Source of the DNA: Anagrus nilaparvatae
Taxonomy: Eukaryota > Arthropoda > Insecta > Hymenoptera > Mymaridae
DNA: 64,000 bases
Direction: 5' to 3'
Assembly: GCA_022575985.1 (NCBI GenBank)
Contig: JAKSXM010000263.1
Location: 12,070,001-12,134,000 of the forward strand
Shown here: positions 51,501-64,000 of the stretch, one piece after another
How the letters are laid out: each line of letters starts with the position of its first letter
Numbering within the stretch: position 1 is the first letter of the stretch
Position numbers and translations under genes: made by a program
The notes under the pieces: model-generated
What the model was told of the DNA's origin: nothing
The model's database searches: none
Seen by the model: the letters and a program-made list of their open reading frames with translations, nothing else

Positions 51501-54500
51501 TGCTGAGCTAAAAATACTCCAGCATTATGCTGAGCTAAATCCTCCAACATTATACTGAGCTAAATCCTCCAGCATTATGCTGAGCTAAAAATACTCCAGC
51601 ATTATGCTGAGCTAAATTCTCCAACATTATACTGAACTAAATCCTCCAGCATTATACTGAACTAAATCCTCCAGCATTATACTGAGCTAAAAATACTCCA
51701 GTATTATGCTGAGCTAAATCTTCCAGCATTATAATGAGCTAAATACTCCAGCATTATACTGAGCTATATCCTCCAGCATTATACTGAAATAAAAATACTC
51801 CAGTATTATGATGAGCTAAATACTCCAGCATTATACTGAGCTAAATCCTCCAGCATTATACTGAGCTAAAACCTCCAGCATTATTCTGAACTAAAAATCC
51901 TCCAGCATTATGCTGAGCTAAAAATACTCCAGCATTATGCTGAGCTAAATCCTCCAAGATTATACTGAGCTAAATCCTCCAGCATTATGCTGAGCTAAAA
52001 ATACTCCAGCATTATGCTGAGCTAAATTCTCCAACATTATACTGAACTAAATCCTCCAGCATTATACTGAGCTAAAAATACTCCAGTATTATGCTGAGCT
52101 AAATCTTCCAGCATTATACTGAGCTAAATCCTCCAGCATTATACTGAGCTAAATCCTCCAGCATTATACTGAAATAAAAATACTCCAGTATTATGATGAG
52201 CTAAATCCTCCAGCATTATACTGAGCTAAATCCTCCAGCATTATACTGAGCTAAAACCTCCAGCATTATACTGAACTAAAAATACTCCAGCATTATGCTG
52301 AGCTAAATTCTCCAACATTATACTGAACTAAATCCTCCAGCATTATACTGAACTAAATCCTCCAGCATTATACTGAGCTAAAAATACTTCAGTATTATGC
52401 TGAGCTAAATCTTCCAGCATTATAATGAGCAAAATCCTCCAGCATTATACTGAGCTAAATCCTCCAGCATTATACTGAAATAAAAATACTCCAGTATTAT
52501 GATGAGCTAAATCCTCCAGCATTATACTGAGCTAAATCCTCCAGCATTATACTGAACTAAAAATACTCCAGTATTATGATGAGCTAAATCCTCCATCATT
52601 ATACTGAGCTAAATACTCCAGCATTATACTGAGCTATATCCTCCAGCATTATACTGAACTAAAAATCCTCCAGCATTATGCTTAGCTAAAAATACTCCAG
52701 CATTATGCTGAGCTAAATTCTCCAAAATTATACTGAACTAAATCCTCCAGCATTATACTGAGCTAAAAATACTCCAGTATTATGCTGAGCTAAATCTTCC
52801 AGCATTATACTGAGCTAAATCCTCCAGCATTATACTGAGCTAAATCCTCCAGCATTATACTGAAATAAAAATACTCCAGTATTATGATGAGCTAAATCCT
52901 CCAGCATTATACTGAGCTAAATCCTCCAGCATTATACTGAAATAAAAATACTCCAGCATTATACTGAGCTAAAAATACTCCAGTATTATGCTGAGCTAAA
53001 TCTTCCAGCATTATAATGAGCAAAATCCTCCAGCATTATACTGAGCTAAATCCTCCAGCATTATACTGAAATAAAAATACTCCAGTATTATGATGAGCTA
53101 AATCCTCCAGCATTGTACTGAACTAAGAATACTCCAGTATTATGATGAGCTAAATCCTCCTGCATTATACTGAGCTAAATCCTCCAGCATTATACTGAGC
53201 TAAATCCTCCAGCATTATACTGAGCTAAATCCTCCAGCATTATACTGAACTAATAATATTCCAGCATTATGCTGAGCTAAATCCTCCAACATTATACTGA
53301 GCTAAATCCTCCAGCATTATGCTGAGCTAAAAATACTCCAGCATTATGCTGAGCTAAATCCTCCAACATTATACTGAGCTAAATCCTCCAGCATTATGCT
53401 GAGCTAAAAATACTCCAGCATTATGCTGAGCTAAATTCTCCAACATTATACTGAACTAAATCCTCCAGCATTATACTGAACTAAATCCTTCAGCATTATA
53501 CTGAAATAAAAATACTCCAGTATTATGATGAGCTAAATCCTCCAGCATTATACTGAGCTAAATCCTCCAGCATTATACTGAACTAAAAATACTCCAGTAT
53601 TATGATGAGCTAAATCCTCCATCATTATACTGAGCTAAATACTCCAGCATAATACTGAGCTATATCCTCCAGCATTATACTGAAATAAAAATACTCCAGT
53701 ATTATGATGAGCTAAATCCTCCAGCATTATACTGAGCTAAATCCTCCAGCATTATACTGAACTAAAACCTCCAGCATTATTCTGAACTAAAAATCCTCCA
53801 GCATTATGCTGAGCTAAAAATACTCCAGCATTATGCTGAGCTAAATCCTCCAAGATTATACTGAGCTAAATCCTCCAGCATTATGCTGAGCTAAAAATAC
53901 TCCAGCATTATGCTGAGCTAAATTCTCCAACATTATACTGAACTAAATCCTCCAGCATTATACTGAGCTAAAAATACTCCAGTATTATGCTGAGCTAAAT
54001 CTTCCAGCATTATACTGAACTAAATCCTCCAGCATTATACTGAGCTAAATCCTCCAGCATTATACTGAAATAAAAATACTCCAGTATTATGATGAGCTAA
54101 ATCCTCCAGCATTATACTGAGCTAAATCCTCCAGCATTATACGGAGCTAAAACCTCCAGCATTATACTGAACTAAAAATACTCCAGTATTATGATGAGCT
54201 AAATCCTCCAGCATTATACTGAGCTAAATACTCCAGCATTATACTGAGCTATATCCTCCAGCATTATACTGAGCTAAATCCTCCAGCATTATACTGAGCT
54301 AAATCCTACAGCATTATAATGAGCTAAATCCTCCAGCATTATACTGAACAAAATCATCCAGCATTATACTGAGCAAAAAATACTCCAGTATTATGCTGAG
54401 CTAAATCCTCCAGCATTATGCTGAGCTAAATCCTCCAGCATTATACTGAAATAAAAATACTCCAGTATTATGATGAGCTAAATCCTCCAGCATTACACTG

Positions 54501-55640
54501 AGCTAAATCCTCCAGCATTATACTGAGCTAAAACCTCCAGCATTATACTGAACTAAAAATACTCCAGTATTATGATGAGCTAAATCCTCCAACATTATAC
54601 TGAGCTAAATCCTCCAGCATTATGCTGAGCTAAAAATACTCCAGCATTATGCTGAGCTAAATCCTCCAACATTATACTGAGCTAAATCCTCCAGCATTAT
54701 GCTGAGCTAAAAATACTCCAGCATTATGCTGAGCTAAATTCTCCAACATTATACTGAACTAAATCCTCCAGCATTATACTGAGCTAAAAATACTCCAGTA
54801 TTATGCTGAGCTAAATCTTCCAGCATTATACTGAGCTAAATCCTCCAGCATTATACTGAGCTAAATCCTCCAGCATTATACTGAAATAAAAATACTCCAG
54901 TATTATGATGAGCTAAATCCTCCAGCATTATACTGAGCTAAATCCTCCAGCATTATACGGAGCTAAAACCTCCAGCATTATACTGAACTAAAAATACTCC
55001 AGTATTATGATGAGCTAAATCCTCCAGCATTATACTGAGCTAAATACTCCAGCATTATACTGAGCTATATCCTCCAGCATTATACTGAGCTAAATCCTCC
55101 AGCATTATACTGAGCTAAATCCTACAGCATTATAATGAGCTAAATCCTCCAGCATTATACTGAACAAAATCATCCAGCATTATACTGAGCAATAAATACT
55201 CCAGTATTATGCTGAGCTAAATCCTCCAGCATTATGCTGAGCTAAATCCTCCAGCATTATACTGAAATAAAAATACTCCAGTATTATGATGAGCTAAATC
55301 CTCCAGCATTACACTGAGCTAAATCCTCCAGCATTATACTGAGCTAAAACCTCCAGCATTATACTGAACTAAAAATACTATACTGAGCTAAATCCTCCAG
55401 CATTATGCTGAGCTAAAAATACTCCAGCATTATGCTGAGCTAAATCCTCCAACATTATACTGAGCTAAATCCTCCAGCATTATGCTGAGCTAAAAATACT
55501 CCAGCATTATGCTGAGCTAAATTCTCCAACATTATACTGAACTAAATCCTCCAGCATTATACTGAACTAAATCCTCCAGCATTATACTGAGCTAAAAATA
55601 CTCCAGTATTATGCTGAGCTAAATCTTCCAGCATTATAAT
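48590..55640. repeat. 3990-bp higher-order repeat, two tandem copies, the second with an 85-bp deletion
   Basis: CAGCATTATGCTTAGC at 48681 and 52671, AATAAAAATACTCCAGC at 48951 and 52941, and CCAGCATAATACTG near 49653 and 53643 are each displaced by exactly 3990 bp. The second copy loses about 85 bp at 55379, after which the displacement becomes 3905 bp until the copies part near 55640. A related single copy with the same markers begins near 62.6 kb. Confidence 0.85.
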
Positions 55641-58600
55641 GAGCAAAATACTCCAGCATTATACTGAGCTAAATCCTCCAGCATTATACTGAAATAAAAA
55701 TACTCCAGTATTATGATGAGCTAAATCCTCCAGCATTATACTGAGCTAAATCCTCCAGCATTATACTGAACTAAAAATACTCCAGTATTATGATGAGCTA
55801 AATCCTCTATCATTTAACTGAGCTAAATACTCCAGCATTATACTGAGCTATATCCTCCAGCATTATACTGAAATAAAAATACTCCAGTATTATGATGAGC
55901 TAAATCCTCCAGAATTATACTGAGCTAAATCCTCCAGCATTATACTGAGCTAAAACCTCCAGCATTATTCTGAACTAAAAATCCTCCAGCATTATGCTGA
56001 GCTAAAAATACTCCAGCATTATGATGAGCTAAATCCTCCAGCATTATACTGAGCTACAAATACTTCAGCATTATGCTGAGCTAAATCCTCCAGCATTATG
56101 CTGAGCTAAAAATACTCCAGCATTATTCTGAACTAAAAATCCTCCAGCATTATGCTGAGCTAAAAATACTCCAGCATTATGATGAGCTAAATCCTCCAGC
56201 ACTATACTGAGCTACAAATACTTCAGCATTATGATGAACTAAAAATCCTCCAGCATTATGCTGAGCTAAAAATACTCCAGCATTATGATGAGCTAAATCC
56301 TCCAGCATTATGCTGAGCTAAAAATACTCCAGCATTATTCTGAACTAAAAATCCTCCAGCATTATGCTGAGCTAAAAATACTCCAGCATTATGATGAGCT
56401 AAATCCTCCAGCATTATACTGAGCTACAAATACTTCAGCATTATGCTGAACTAAAAATCCTCCAGCATTATACTGAGCTAAAAATACTCCAGTATTATGC
56501 TGAGCTAAATCTCACATCATTATACTGAGCTAAATCCTCCAGCATTATACTGAGCTAAATCCTCCAGCATTATACTGAAATAAAAATACTCCAGTATTAT
56601 GATGAGCTAAATCCTCCAGCATTGTACTGAACTAAAAATACTCCAGTATTATAATGAGCTAAATCCTCCAGCATTATACTGAGCTAAAAATCCTCCAGCA
56701 TTATGCTGAGCTAAAAATACTCCAGCATTATGCTGAGCTAAATCCTCCAAGATTATACTGAGCTAAATCCTCCAGCATTATGCTGAGCTAAAAATACTCC
56801 AGCATTATGCTGAGCTAAATTCTCCAACATTATACTGAACTAAATCCTCCAGCATTATACTGAGCTAAAAATACTCCAGTATTATGCTGAGCTAAATCTT
56901 CCAGCATTATACTGAGCTAAATCCTCCAGCATTATACTGAGCTAAATCCTCCAGCATTATACTGAAATAAAAATACTCCAGTATTATGATGAGCTAAATC
57001 CTCCAGCATTACACTGAGCTAAATCCTCCAGCATTATACTGAGCTAAAACCTCCAGCATTATACTGAACTAAAAATACTCCAGTATTATGATGAGCTAAA
57101 TCCTCCAGCATTATACTGAGCTAAAAATATTCCAGCATTATGCTGAGCTAAATCCTCCAACATTATACTGAGCTAAATCCTCCAGCATTATGCTGAGCTA
57201 AAAATACTCCAGCATTATGCTGAGCTAAATCCTCCAACATTATACTGAGCTAAATCCTCCAGCATTATGCTGAGCTAAAAATACTCCAGCATTATGCTGA
57301 GCTAAAAATACTCAAGCATTATGCTGAGCTAAATTCTCCAACATTATACTGAACTAAATCCTCCAGCATTATACTGAACAAAATCATCCAGCATTATACT
57401 GAGCAAAAAATACTCCAGTATTATGCTGAGCTAAGTACTCCAGCATTATAGTGAGCTATATCCTCCAGCATTATACTGAGCTAAATCCTCCAGCATTATG
57501 CTGAGCTAAAAATACTCCAGCATTATGCTGAGCTAAATTCTCCAACATTATACTGAACTAAATCCTCCAGCATTATACTGAGCTAAAAATACTTCAGTAT
57601 TATGCTGAGCTAAATCTTCCAGCATTATACTGAGCTAAATCCTCCAGCATTATACTGAGCTAAATCCTCCAGCATTATACTGAAATAAAAATACTCCAGT
57701 ATTATGATGAGCTAAATCCTCCAGCATTATACTGAGCTAAATCCTCCAGCATTATACGGAGCTAAAACCTCCAGCATTATACTGAACTAAAAATACTCCA
57801 GTATTATGATGAGCTAAATCCTCCAGCATTATACTGAGCTAAATACTCCAGCATTATACTGAGCTATATCCTCCAGCATTATACTGAGCTAAATCCTCCA
57901 GCATTATACTGAGCTAAATCCTACAGCATTATAATGAGCTAAATCCTCCAGCATTATACTGAACAAAATCATCCAGCATTATACTGAGCAAAAAATACTC
58001 CAGTATTATGCTGAGCTAAATCCTCCAGCATTATGCTGAGCTAAATCCTCCAGCATTATACTGAAATAAAAATACTCCAGTATTATGATGAGCTAAATCC
58101 TCCAGCATTACACTGAGCTAAATCCTCCAGCATTATACTGAGCTAAAATCTCCAGCATTATACTGAACTAAAAATACTCCAGTATTATGATGAGCTAAAT
58201 CCTCCAGCATTATACTGAGCTAAAAATATTCCAGCATTATGCTGAGCTAAATCCTCCAGCATTATACTGAGCTAAATCCTCCAGCATTATACTGAAATAA
58301 AAATACTCCAGTATTATGATGAGCTAAATCCTCCAGCATTATACTGAGCTAAATCCTCCAGCATTATACTGAACTAAAAATACTCCAGTATTATGATGAG
58401 CTAAATCCTCCATCATTATACTTAGCTAAATACTCCAGCATTATACTGAGCTATATCCTCCAGCATTATACTGAAATAAAAATACTCCAGTATTATGATG
58501 AGCTAAATCCTCCAGCATTATACTGAGCTAAATCCTCCAGCATTATACTGAGCTAAAACCTCCAGCATTATTCTGAACTAAAAATCCTCCAGCATTATGC

Positions 58601-61600
58601 TGAGCTAAAAATACTCCAGCATTATGCTGAGCTAAATCCTCCAAGATTATACTGAGCTAAATCCTCCAGCATTATGCTGAGCTAAAAATACTCCAGCATT
58701 ATGCTGAGCTAAATTCTCCAACATTATACTGAACTAAATCCTCCAGCATTATACTGAGCTAAAAATACTCCAGTATTATGCTGAGCTAAATCTTCCAGCA
58801 TTATACTGAGCTAAATCCTCCAGCGTTATACTGAGCTAAATCCTCCAGCATTATACTGAAATAAAAATACTCCAGTATTATGATGAGCTAAATCCTCCAG
58901 CATTATACTGAGCTAAAACCTCCAGCATTATACTGAACTAAAAATACTCCAGCATTATGCTGAGCTAAATTCTCCAACATTATACTGAACTAAATCCTCC
59001 AGCATTATACTGAACTAAATCCTCCAGCATTATACTGAGCTAAATCCTCCAGCATTATACTGAGCTAAATCCTCCAGCATTATACTGAAATAAAAATACT
59101 CCAGTATTATGATGAGCTAAATCCTCCAGCATTATACTGAGCTAAAACCTCCAGCATTATACTGAGCTAAAACCTCCAGCATTATACTGAACTAAATCCT
59201 CCAGCATTATACTGAAATAAAAATACTCCAGTATTATGATGAGCTAAATCCTCCAGCATTATACTGAGCTAAATCCTCCAGCATTATACGGAGATAAAAC
59301 CTCCAGCATTATACTGAACTAAAAATACTCCAGCATTATGCTGAGCTAAATTCTCCAACATTATACTGAACTAAATCCTCCAGCATTATACTGAGCTAAA
59401 TCCTCCAGCATTATACTGAGCTAAAACCTCCAGCATTATTCTGAACTAAAAATCCTCCAGCATTATGCTGAGCTAAAAATACTCCAGCATTATGCTGAGC
59501 TAAATCCTCCAAGATTATACTGAGCTAAATCCTCCAGCATTATGCTGAGCTAAAAATACTCCAGCATTATGCTGAGCTAAATTCTCCAACATTATACTGA
59601 ACTAAATCCTCCAGCATTATACTGAGCTAAAAATACTCCAGTATTATGCTGAGCTAAATCTTCCAGCATTATACTGAGCTAAATCCTCCAGCATTATACT
59701 GAGCTAAATCCTCCAGCATTATACTGAAATAAAAATACTCCAGTATTATGATGAGCTAAATCCTCCAGCATTATACTGAGCTAAAACCTCCAGCATTATA
59801 CTGAACTAAAAATACTCCAGCATTATGCTGAGCTAAATTCTCCAACATTATACTGAACTAAATCCTCCAGCATTATACTGAACTAAATCCTCCAGCATTA
59901 TACTGAGCTAAATCCTCCAGCATTATACTGAGCTAAATCCTCCAGCATTATACTGAAATAAAAATACTCCAGTATTATGATGAGCTAAATCCTCCAGCAT
60001 TATACTGAGCTAAAACCTCCAGCATTATACTGAGCTAAAACCTCCAGCATTATACTGAACTAAATCCTCCAGCATTATACTGAAATAAAAATACTCCAGT
60101 ATTATGATGAGCTAAATCCTCCAGCATTATACTGAGCTAAATCCTCCAGCATTATACGGAGATAAAACCTCCAGCATTATACTGAACTAAAAATACTCCA
60201 GCATTATGCTGAGCTAAATTCTCCAACATTATACTGAACTAAATCCTCCAGCATTATACTGAGCTAAATCCTCCAGCATTATACTGAAATAAAAATACTC
60301 CAGTATTATGATGAGCTAAATCCTCCAGCATTGTACTGAACTAAGAATACTCCAGTATTATGATGAGCTAAATCCTCCTGCATTATACTGAGCTAAATCC
60401 TCCAGCATTATACTGAGCTAAATCCTCCAGCATTATACTGAGCTAAATCCTCCAGCATTATACTGAACTAATAATATTCCAGCATTATGCTGAGCTAAAT
60501 CCTCCAACATTATACTGAGCTATATCCTCCAGCATTATGCTGAGCTAAAAATACTCCAGCATTATGCTGAGCTAAATCCTCCAACATTATACTGAGCTAA
60601 ATCCTCCAGCATTATGCTGAGCTAAAAATACTCCAGCATTATGCTGAGCTAAATTCTCCAACATTATACTGAACTAAATCCTCCAGCATTATACTGAACT
60701 AAATCCTCCAGCATTATACTGAGCTAAAAATACTCCAGTATTATGCTGAGCTAAATCTTCCAGCATTATAATGAGCAAAATCCTCCAGCATTATACTGAG
60801 CTAAATCCTCCAGCATTATACTGAAATAAAAATACTCCAGTATTATGATGAGCTAAATCCTCCAGCATTATACTGAGCTAAATCCTCCAGCATTATACTG
60901 AACTAAAAATACTCCAGTATTATGATGAGCTAAATCCTCCATCATTATACTGAGCTAAATACTCCAGAATTATACTGAACTAAAAATACTCCAGCATTAT
61001 GCTGAGCTAAATCCTCCAACATTATACTGAGCTAAATCCTCCAGCATTATGCTGAGCTAAAAATACTCCAGCATTATGCTGAGCTAAATTCTCCAACATT
61101 ATACTGAACTAAATCCTCCAGCATTATACTGAGCTAAAAATACTCCAGTATTATGCTGAGCTAAATCTTCCAGCATTATACTGAGCTAAATCCTCCAGCA
61201 TTATACTGAGCTAAATCCTCCAGCATTATACTGAAATAAAAATACTCCAGTATTATGATGAGCTAAATCCTCCAGCATTATACTGAGCTAAATCCTCCAG
61301 CATTATACGGAGCTAAAACCTCCAGCATTATACTGAACTAAAAATACTCCAGTATTATGATGAGCTAAATCCTCCAGCATTATACTGAGCTAAATACTCC
61401 AGCATTATACTGAGCTATATCCTCCAGCATTATACTGAGCTAAATCCTCCAGCATTATACTGAGCTAAATCCTACAGCATTATAATGAGCTAAATCCTCC
61501 AGCATTATACTGAACAAAATCATCCAGCATTATACTGAGCAAAAAATACTCCAGTATTATGCTGAGCTAAATCCTCCAGCATTATGCTGAGCTAAATCCT

Positions 61601-64000
61601 CCAGCATTATACTGAAATAAAAATACTCCAGTATTATGATGAGCTAAATCCTCCAGCATTACACTGAGCTAAATCCTCCAGCATTATACTGAGCTAAAAC
61701 CTCCAGCATTATACTGAACTAAAAATACTCCAGTATTATGATGAGCTAAATCCTCCAGCATTATACTGAGCTAAAAATATTCCAGCATTATGCTGAGCTA
61801 AATCCTCCAGCATTATACTGAGCTAAATCCTCCAGCATTATACTGAAATAAAAATACTCCAGTATTATGATGAGCTAAATCCTCCAGCATTATACTGAGC
61901 TAAATCCTCCAGCATTATACTGAACTAAAAATACTCCAGTATTATGATGAGCTAAATCCTCCATCATTATACTGAGCTAAATACTCCAGCATTATACTGA
62001 GCTATATCCTCCAGCATTATACTGAAATAAAAATACTCCAGTATTATGATGAGCTAAATACTCCAGCATTATACTGAGCTAAATCCTCCAGCATTATACT
62101 GAGCTAAAACCTCCAGCATTATTCTGAACTAAAAATCCTCCAGCATTATGCTGAGCTAAAAATACTCCAGCATTATGCTGAGCTAAATCCTCCAAGATTA
62201 TACTGAGCTAAATCCTCCAGCATTATGCTGAGCTAAAAATACTCCAGCATTATGCTGAGCTAAATTCTCCAACATTATACTGAACTAAATCCTCCAGCAT
62301 TATACTGAGCTAAAAATACTCCAGTATTATGCTGAGCTAAATCTTCCAGCATTATACTGAGCTAAATCCTCCAGCATTATACTGAGCTAAATCCTCCAGC
62401 ATTATACTGAAATAAAAATACTCCAGTATTATGATGAGCTAAATCCTCCAGCATTATACTGAGCTAAATCCTCCAGCATTATACTGAGCTAAAACCTCCA
62501 GCATTATACTGAACTAAAAATACTCCAGCATTATGCTGAGCTAAATTCTCCAACATTATACTGAACTAAATCCTCCAGCATTATACTGAACTAAATCCTC
62601 CAGCATTATACTGAGCTAAAAATACTTCAGTATTATGCTGAGCTAAATCTTCCAGCATTATAATGAGCAAAATCCTCCAGCATTATACTGAGCTAAATCC
62701 TCCAGCATTATACTGAAATAAAAATACTCCAGTATTATGATGAGCTAAATCCTCCAGCATTATACTGAGCTAAATCCTCCAGCATTATACTGAACTAAAA
62801 ATACTCCAGTATTATGATGAGCTAAATCCTCCATCATTATACTGAGCTAAATACTCCAGCATTATACTGAGCTATATCCTCCAGCATTATACTGAACTAA
62901 AAATCCTCCAGCATTATGCTTAGCTAAAAATACTCCAGCATTATGCTGAGCTAAATTCTCCAAAATTATACTGAACTAAATCCTCCAGCATTATACTGAG
63001 CTAAAAATACTCCAGTATTATGCTGAGCTAAATCTTCCAGCATTATACTGAGCTAAATCCTCCAGCATTATACTGAGCTAAATCCTCCAGCATTATACTG
63101 AAATAAAAATACTCCAGTATTATGATGAGCTAAATCCTCCAGCATTATACTGAGCTAAATCCTCCAGCATTATACTGAAATAAAAATACTCCAGCATTAT
63201 ACTGAGCTAAAAATACTCCAGTATTATGCTGAGCTAAATCTTCCAGCATTATAATGAGCAAAATCCTCCAGCATTATACTGAGCTAAATCCTCCAGCATT
63301 ATACTGAAATAAAAATACTCCAGTATTATGATGAGCTAAATCCTCCAGCATTGTACTGAACTAAGAATACTCCAGTATTATGATGAGCTAAATCCTCCTG
63401 CATTATACTGAGCTAAATCCTCCAGCATTATACTGAGCTAAATCCTCCAGCATTATACTGAGCTAAATCCTCCAGCATTATACTGAACTAATAATATTCC
63501 AGCATTATGCTGAGCTAAATCCTCCAACATTATACTGAGCTAAATCCTCCAGCATTATGCTGAGCTAAAAATACTCCAGCATTATGCTGAGCTAAATCCT
63601 CCAACATTATACTGAGCTAAATCCTCCAGCATTATGCTGAGCTAAAAATACTCCAGCATTATGCTGAGCTAAATTCTCCAACATTATACTGAACTAAATC
63701 CTCCAGCATTATACTGAACTAAATCCTTCAGCATTATACTGAAATAAAAATACTCCAGTATTATGATGAGCTAAATCCTCCAGCATTATACTGAGCTAAA
63801 TCCTCCAGCATTATACTGAACTAAAAATACTCCAGTATTATGATGAGCTAAATCCTCCATCATTATACTGAGCTAAATACTCCAGCATAATACTGAGCTA
63901 TATCCTCCAGCATTATACTGAAATAAAAATACTCCAGTATTATGATGAGCTAAATCCTCCAGCATTATACTGAGCTAAATCCTCCAGCATTATACTGAGC

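Larger units (their letters stand above)
3980..64000. repeat. Satellite array of 25/27-bp monomers, about 60 kb, continues off the right edge
   Basis: The monomer is a 15-bp core, CAGCATTATACTGAG and variants, plus a linker of either CTAAATCCTC (25-bp unit) or CTAAAAATACTC (27-bp unit). At roughly 25.7 bp on average this makes about 2,300 units. Common core variants are CAGCATTATGCTGAG, CAGTATTATGATGAG, CAGTATTATGCTGAG and CAACATTATACTGAA. The core holds a dyad; the form CAGCATTATGCTG is a perfect 6-bp-arm palindrome around one base. Consensus units contain no CpG. The array has no reading frame of note on either strand because 25 is not a multiple of three and TAA/TGA recur. No transposon, gene or non-satellite insertion was seen from 3980 to the window end. 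Orientation is constant throughout. Variants are organised in higher-order repeats, listed separately. Function is unknown; centromeric, pericentromeric or sex-chromosome heterochromatin are all possible. Confidence 0.98.

Noticed and set aside
3980..64000. CRISPR array
   Set aside because: There are no unique spacers; both core and linker repeat in every unit, and the flanks are eukaryotic transposons and a spliced gene.
3980..64000. TATAAT on the minus strand in many monomers, as repeated bacterial-type -10 promoter boxes
   Set aside because: It is simply the complement of the ATTATA in the core, no matching -35 element exists, and the DNA is eukaryotic.
3980..64000. tRNA-like or SINE B-box signal in GAGCTAAATCC
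   Set aside because: The match to the GGTTCGANTCC consensus is limited to the final few bases, and no A box or cloverleaf fits a 25-bp unit.
3980..64000. Repetitive protein-coding gene (for example silk or antifreeze type)
   Set aside because: Unit lengths of 25 and 27 bp change frame repeatedly, and TAA and TGA occur in the units on the plus strand and TAA or TAG on the minus; no open frame persists.
3980..64000. Telomeric repeat
   Set aside because: The units bear no relation to TTAGG-type or other known short telomeric repeats, and the unit length is 25-27 bp with higher-order structure.
3980..64000. CENP-B box in the monomer
   Set aside because: The box needs conserved CG dinucleotides, and consensus monomers have none.

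Overview
This is eukaryotic, very probably insect (at least arthropod), nuclear DNA. The evidence is a 5'-truncated R1-like non-LTR retrotransposon, a BEL/Pao LTR-retrotransposon remnant, and a Myb/SANT-like gene split by four AT-rich introns of 67-77 bp. These are followed by about 60 kb of tandem satellite. I cannot name the species.

Layout. (1) Positions 1-1948, minus strand: R1-like non-LTR element. ORF2 is open for 586 codons from its ATG at 1760 and runs off the left edge, with an APE-type endonuclease and then the start of a reverse transcriptase. The last ~60 codons of ORF1, with CCHC-like cysteines, overlap ORF2 through an ATGA stop-start. (2) Positions about 1950-2965, minus strand: a broken multi-exon Myb/SANT-like gene. 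Its five recognisable exons join through four GT-AG introns, all phase 1, but single-base shifts interrupt the frame three times. The retrotransposon appears to have landed in its 3' end. (3) Positions 2966-3309: AT-rich DNA with a small cluster of direct and inverted repeats. (4) Positions 3310-3852, minus strand: a decayed BEL/Pao gag-protease segment. (5) Positions 3853-3979: AT-rich flank. (6) Positions 3980-64000 and beyond: one uninterrupted satellite array of alternating 25- and 27-bp monomers, roughly 2,300 copies, with no open reading frame of note and no transposon insertion.

The satellite is the main object. Each monomer carries a 13-bp dyad (perfect form CAGCATTATGCTG) and a linker of either 10 or 12 bp. 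Variant monomers are arranged in nested higher-order repeats. Rare-variant markers give tandem blocks of 204, 843, 1886, 4762, 1022 and 3990 bp, and longer-range copies displaced by 6781, 10490, 12151 and 17067 bp. The blocks in the right half are longer, consistent with repeated segmental amplification.

Nothing here forms an operon or pathway. The genes are mobile elements and one decayed gene at the edge of a satellite domain. Positions and spacings were counted by hand from the sequence; clade and family names rest on remembered motifs, not on a database search.
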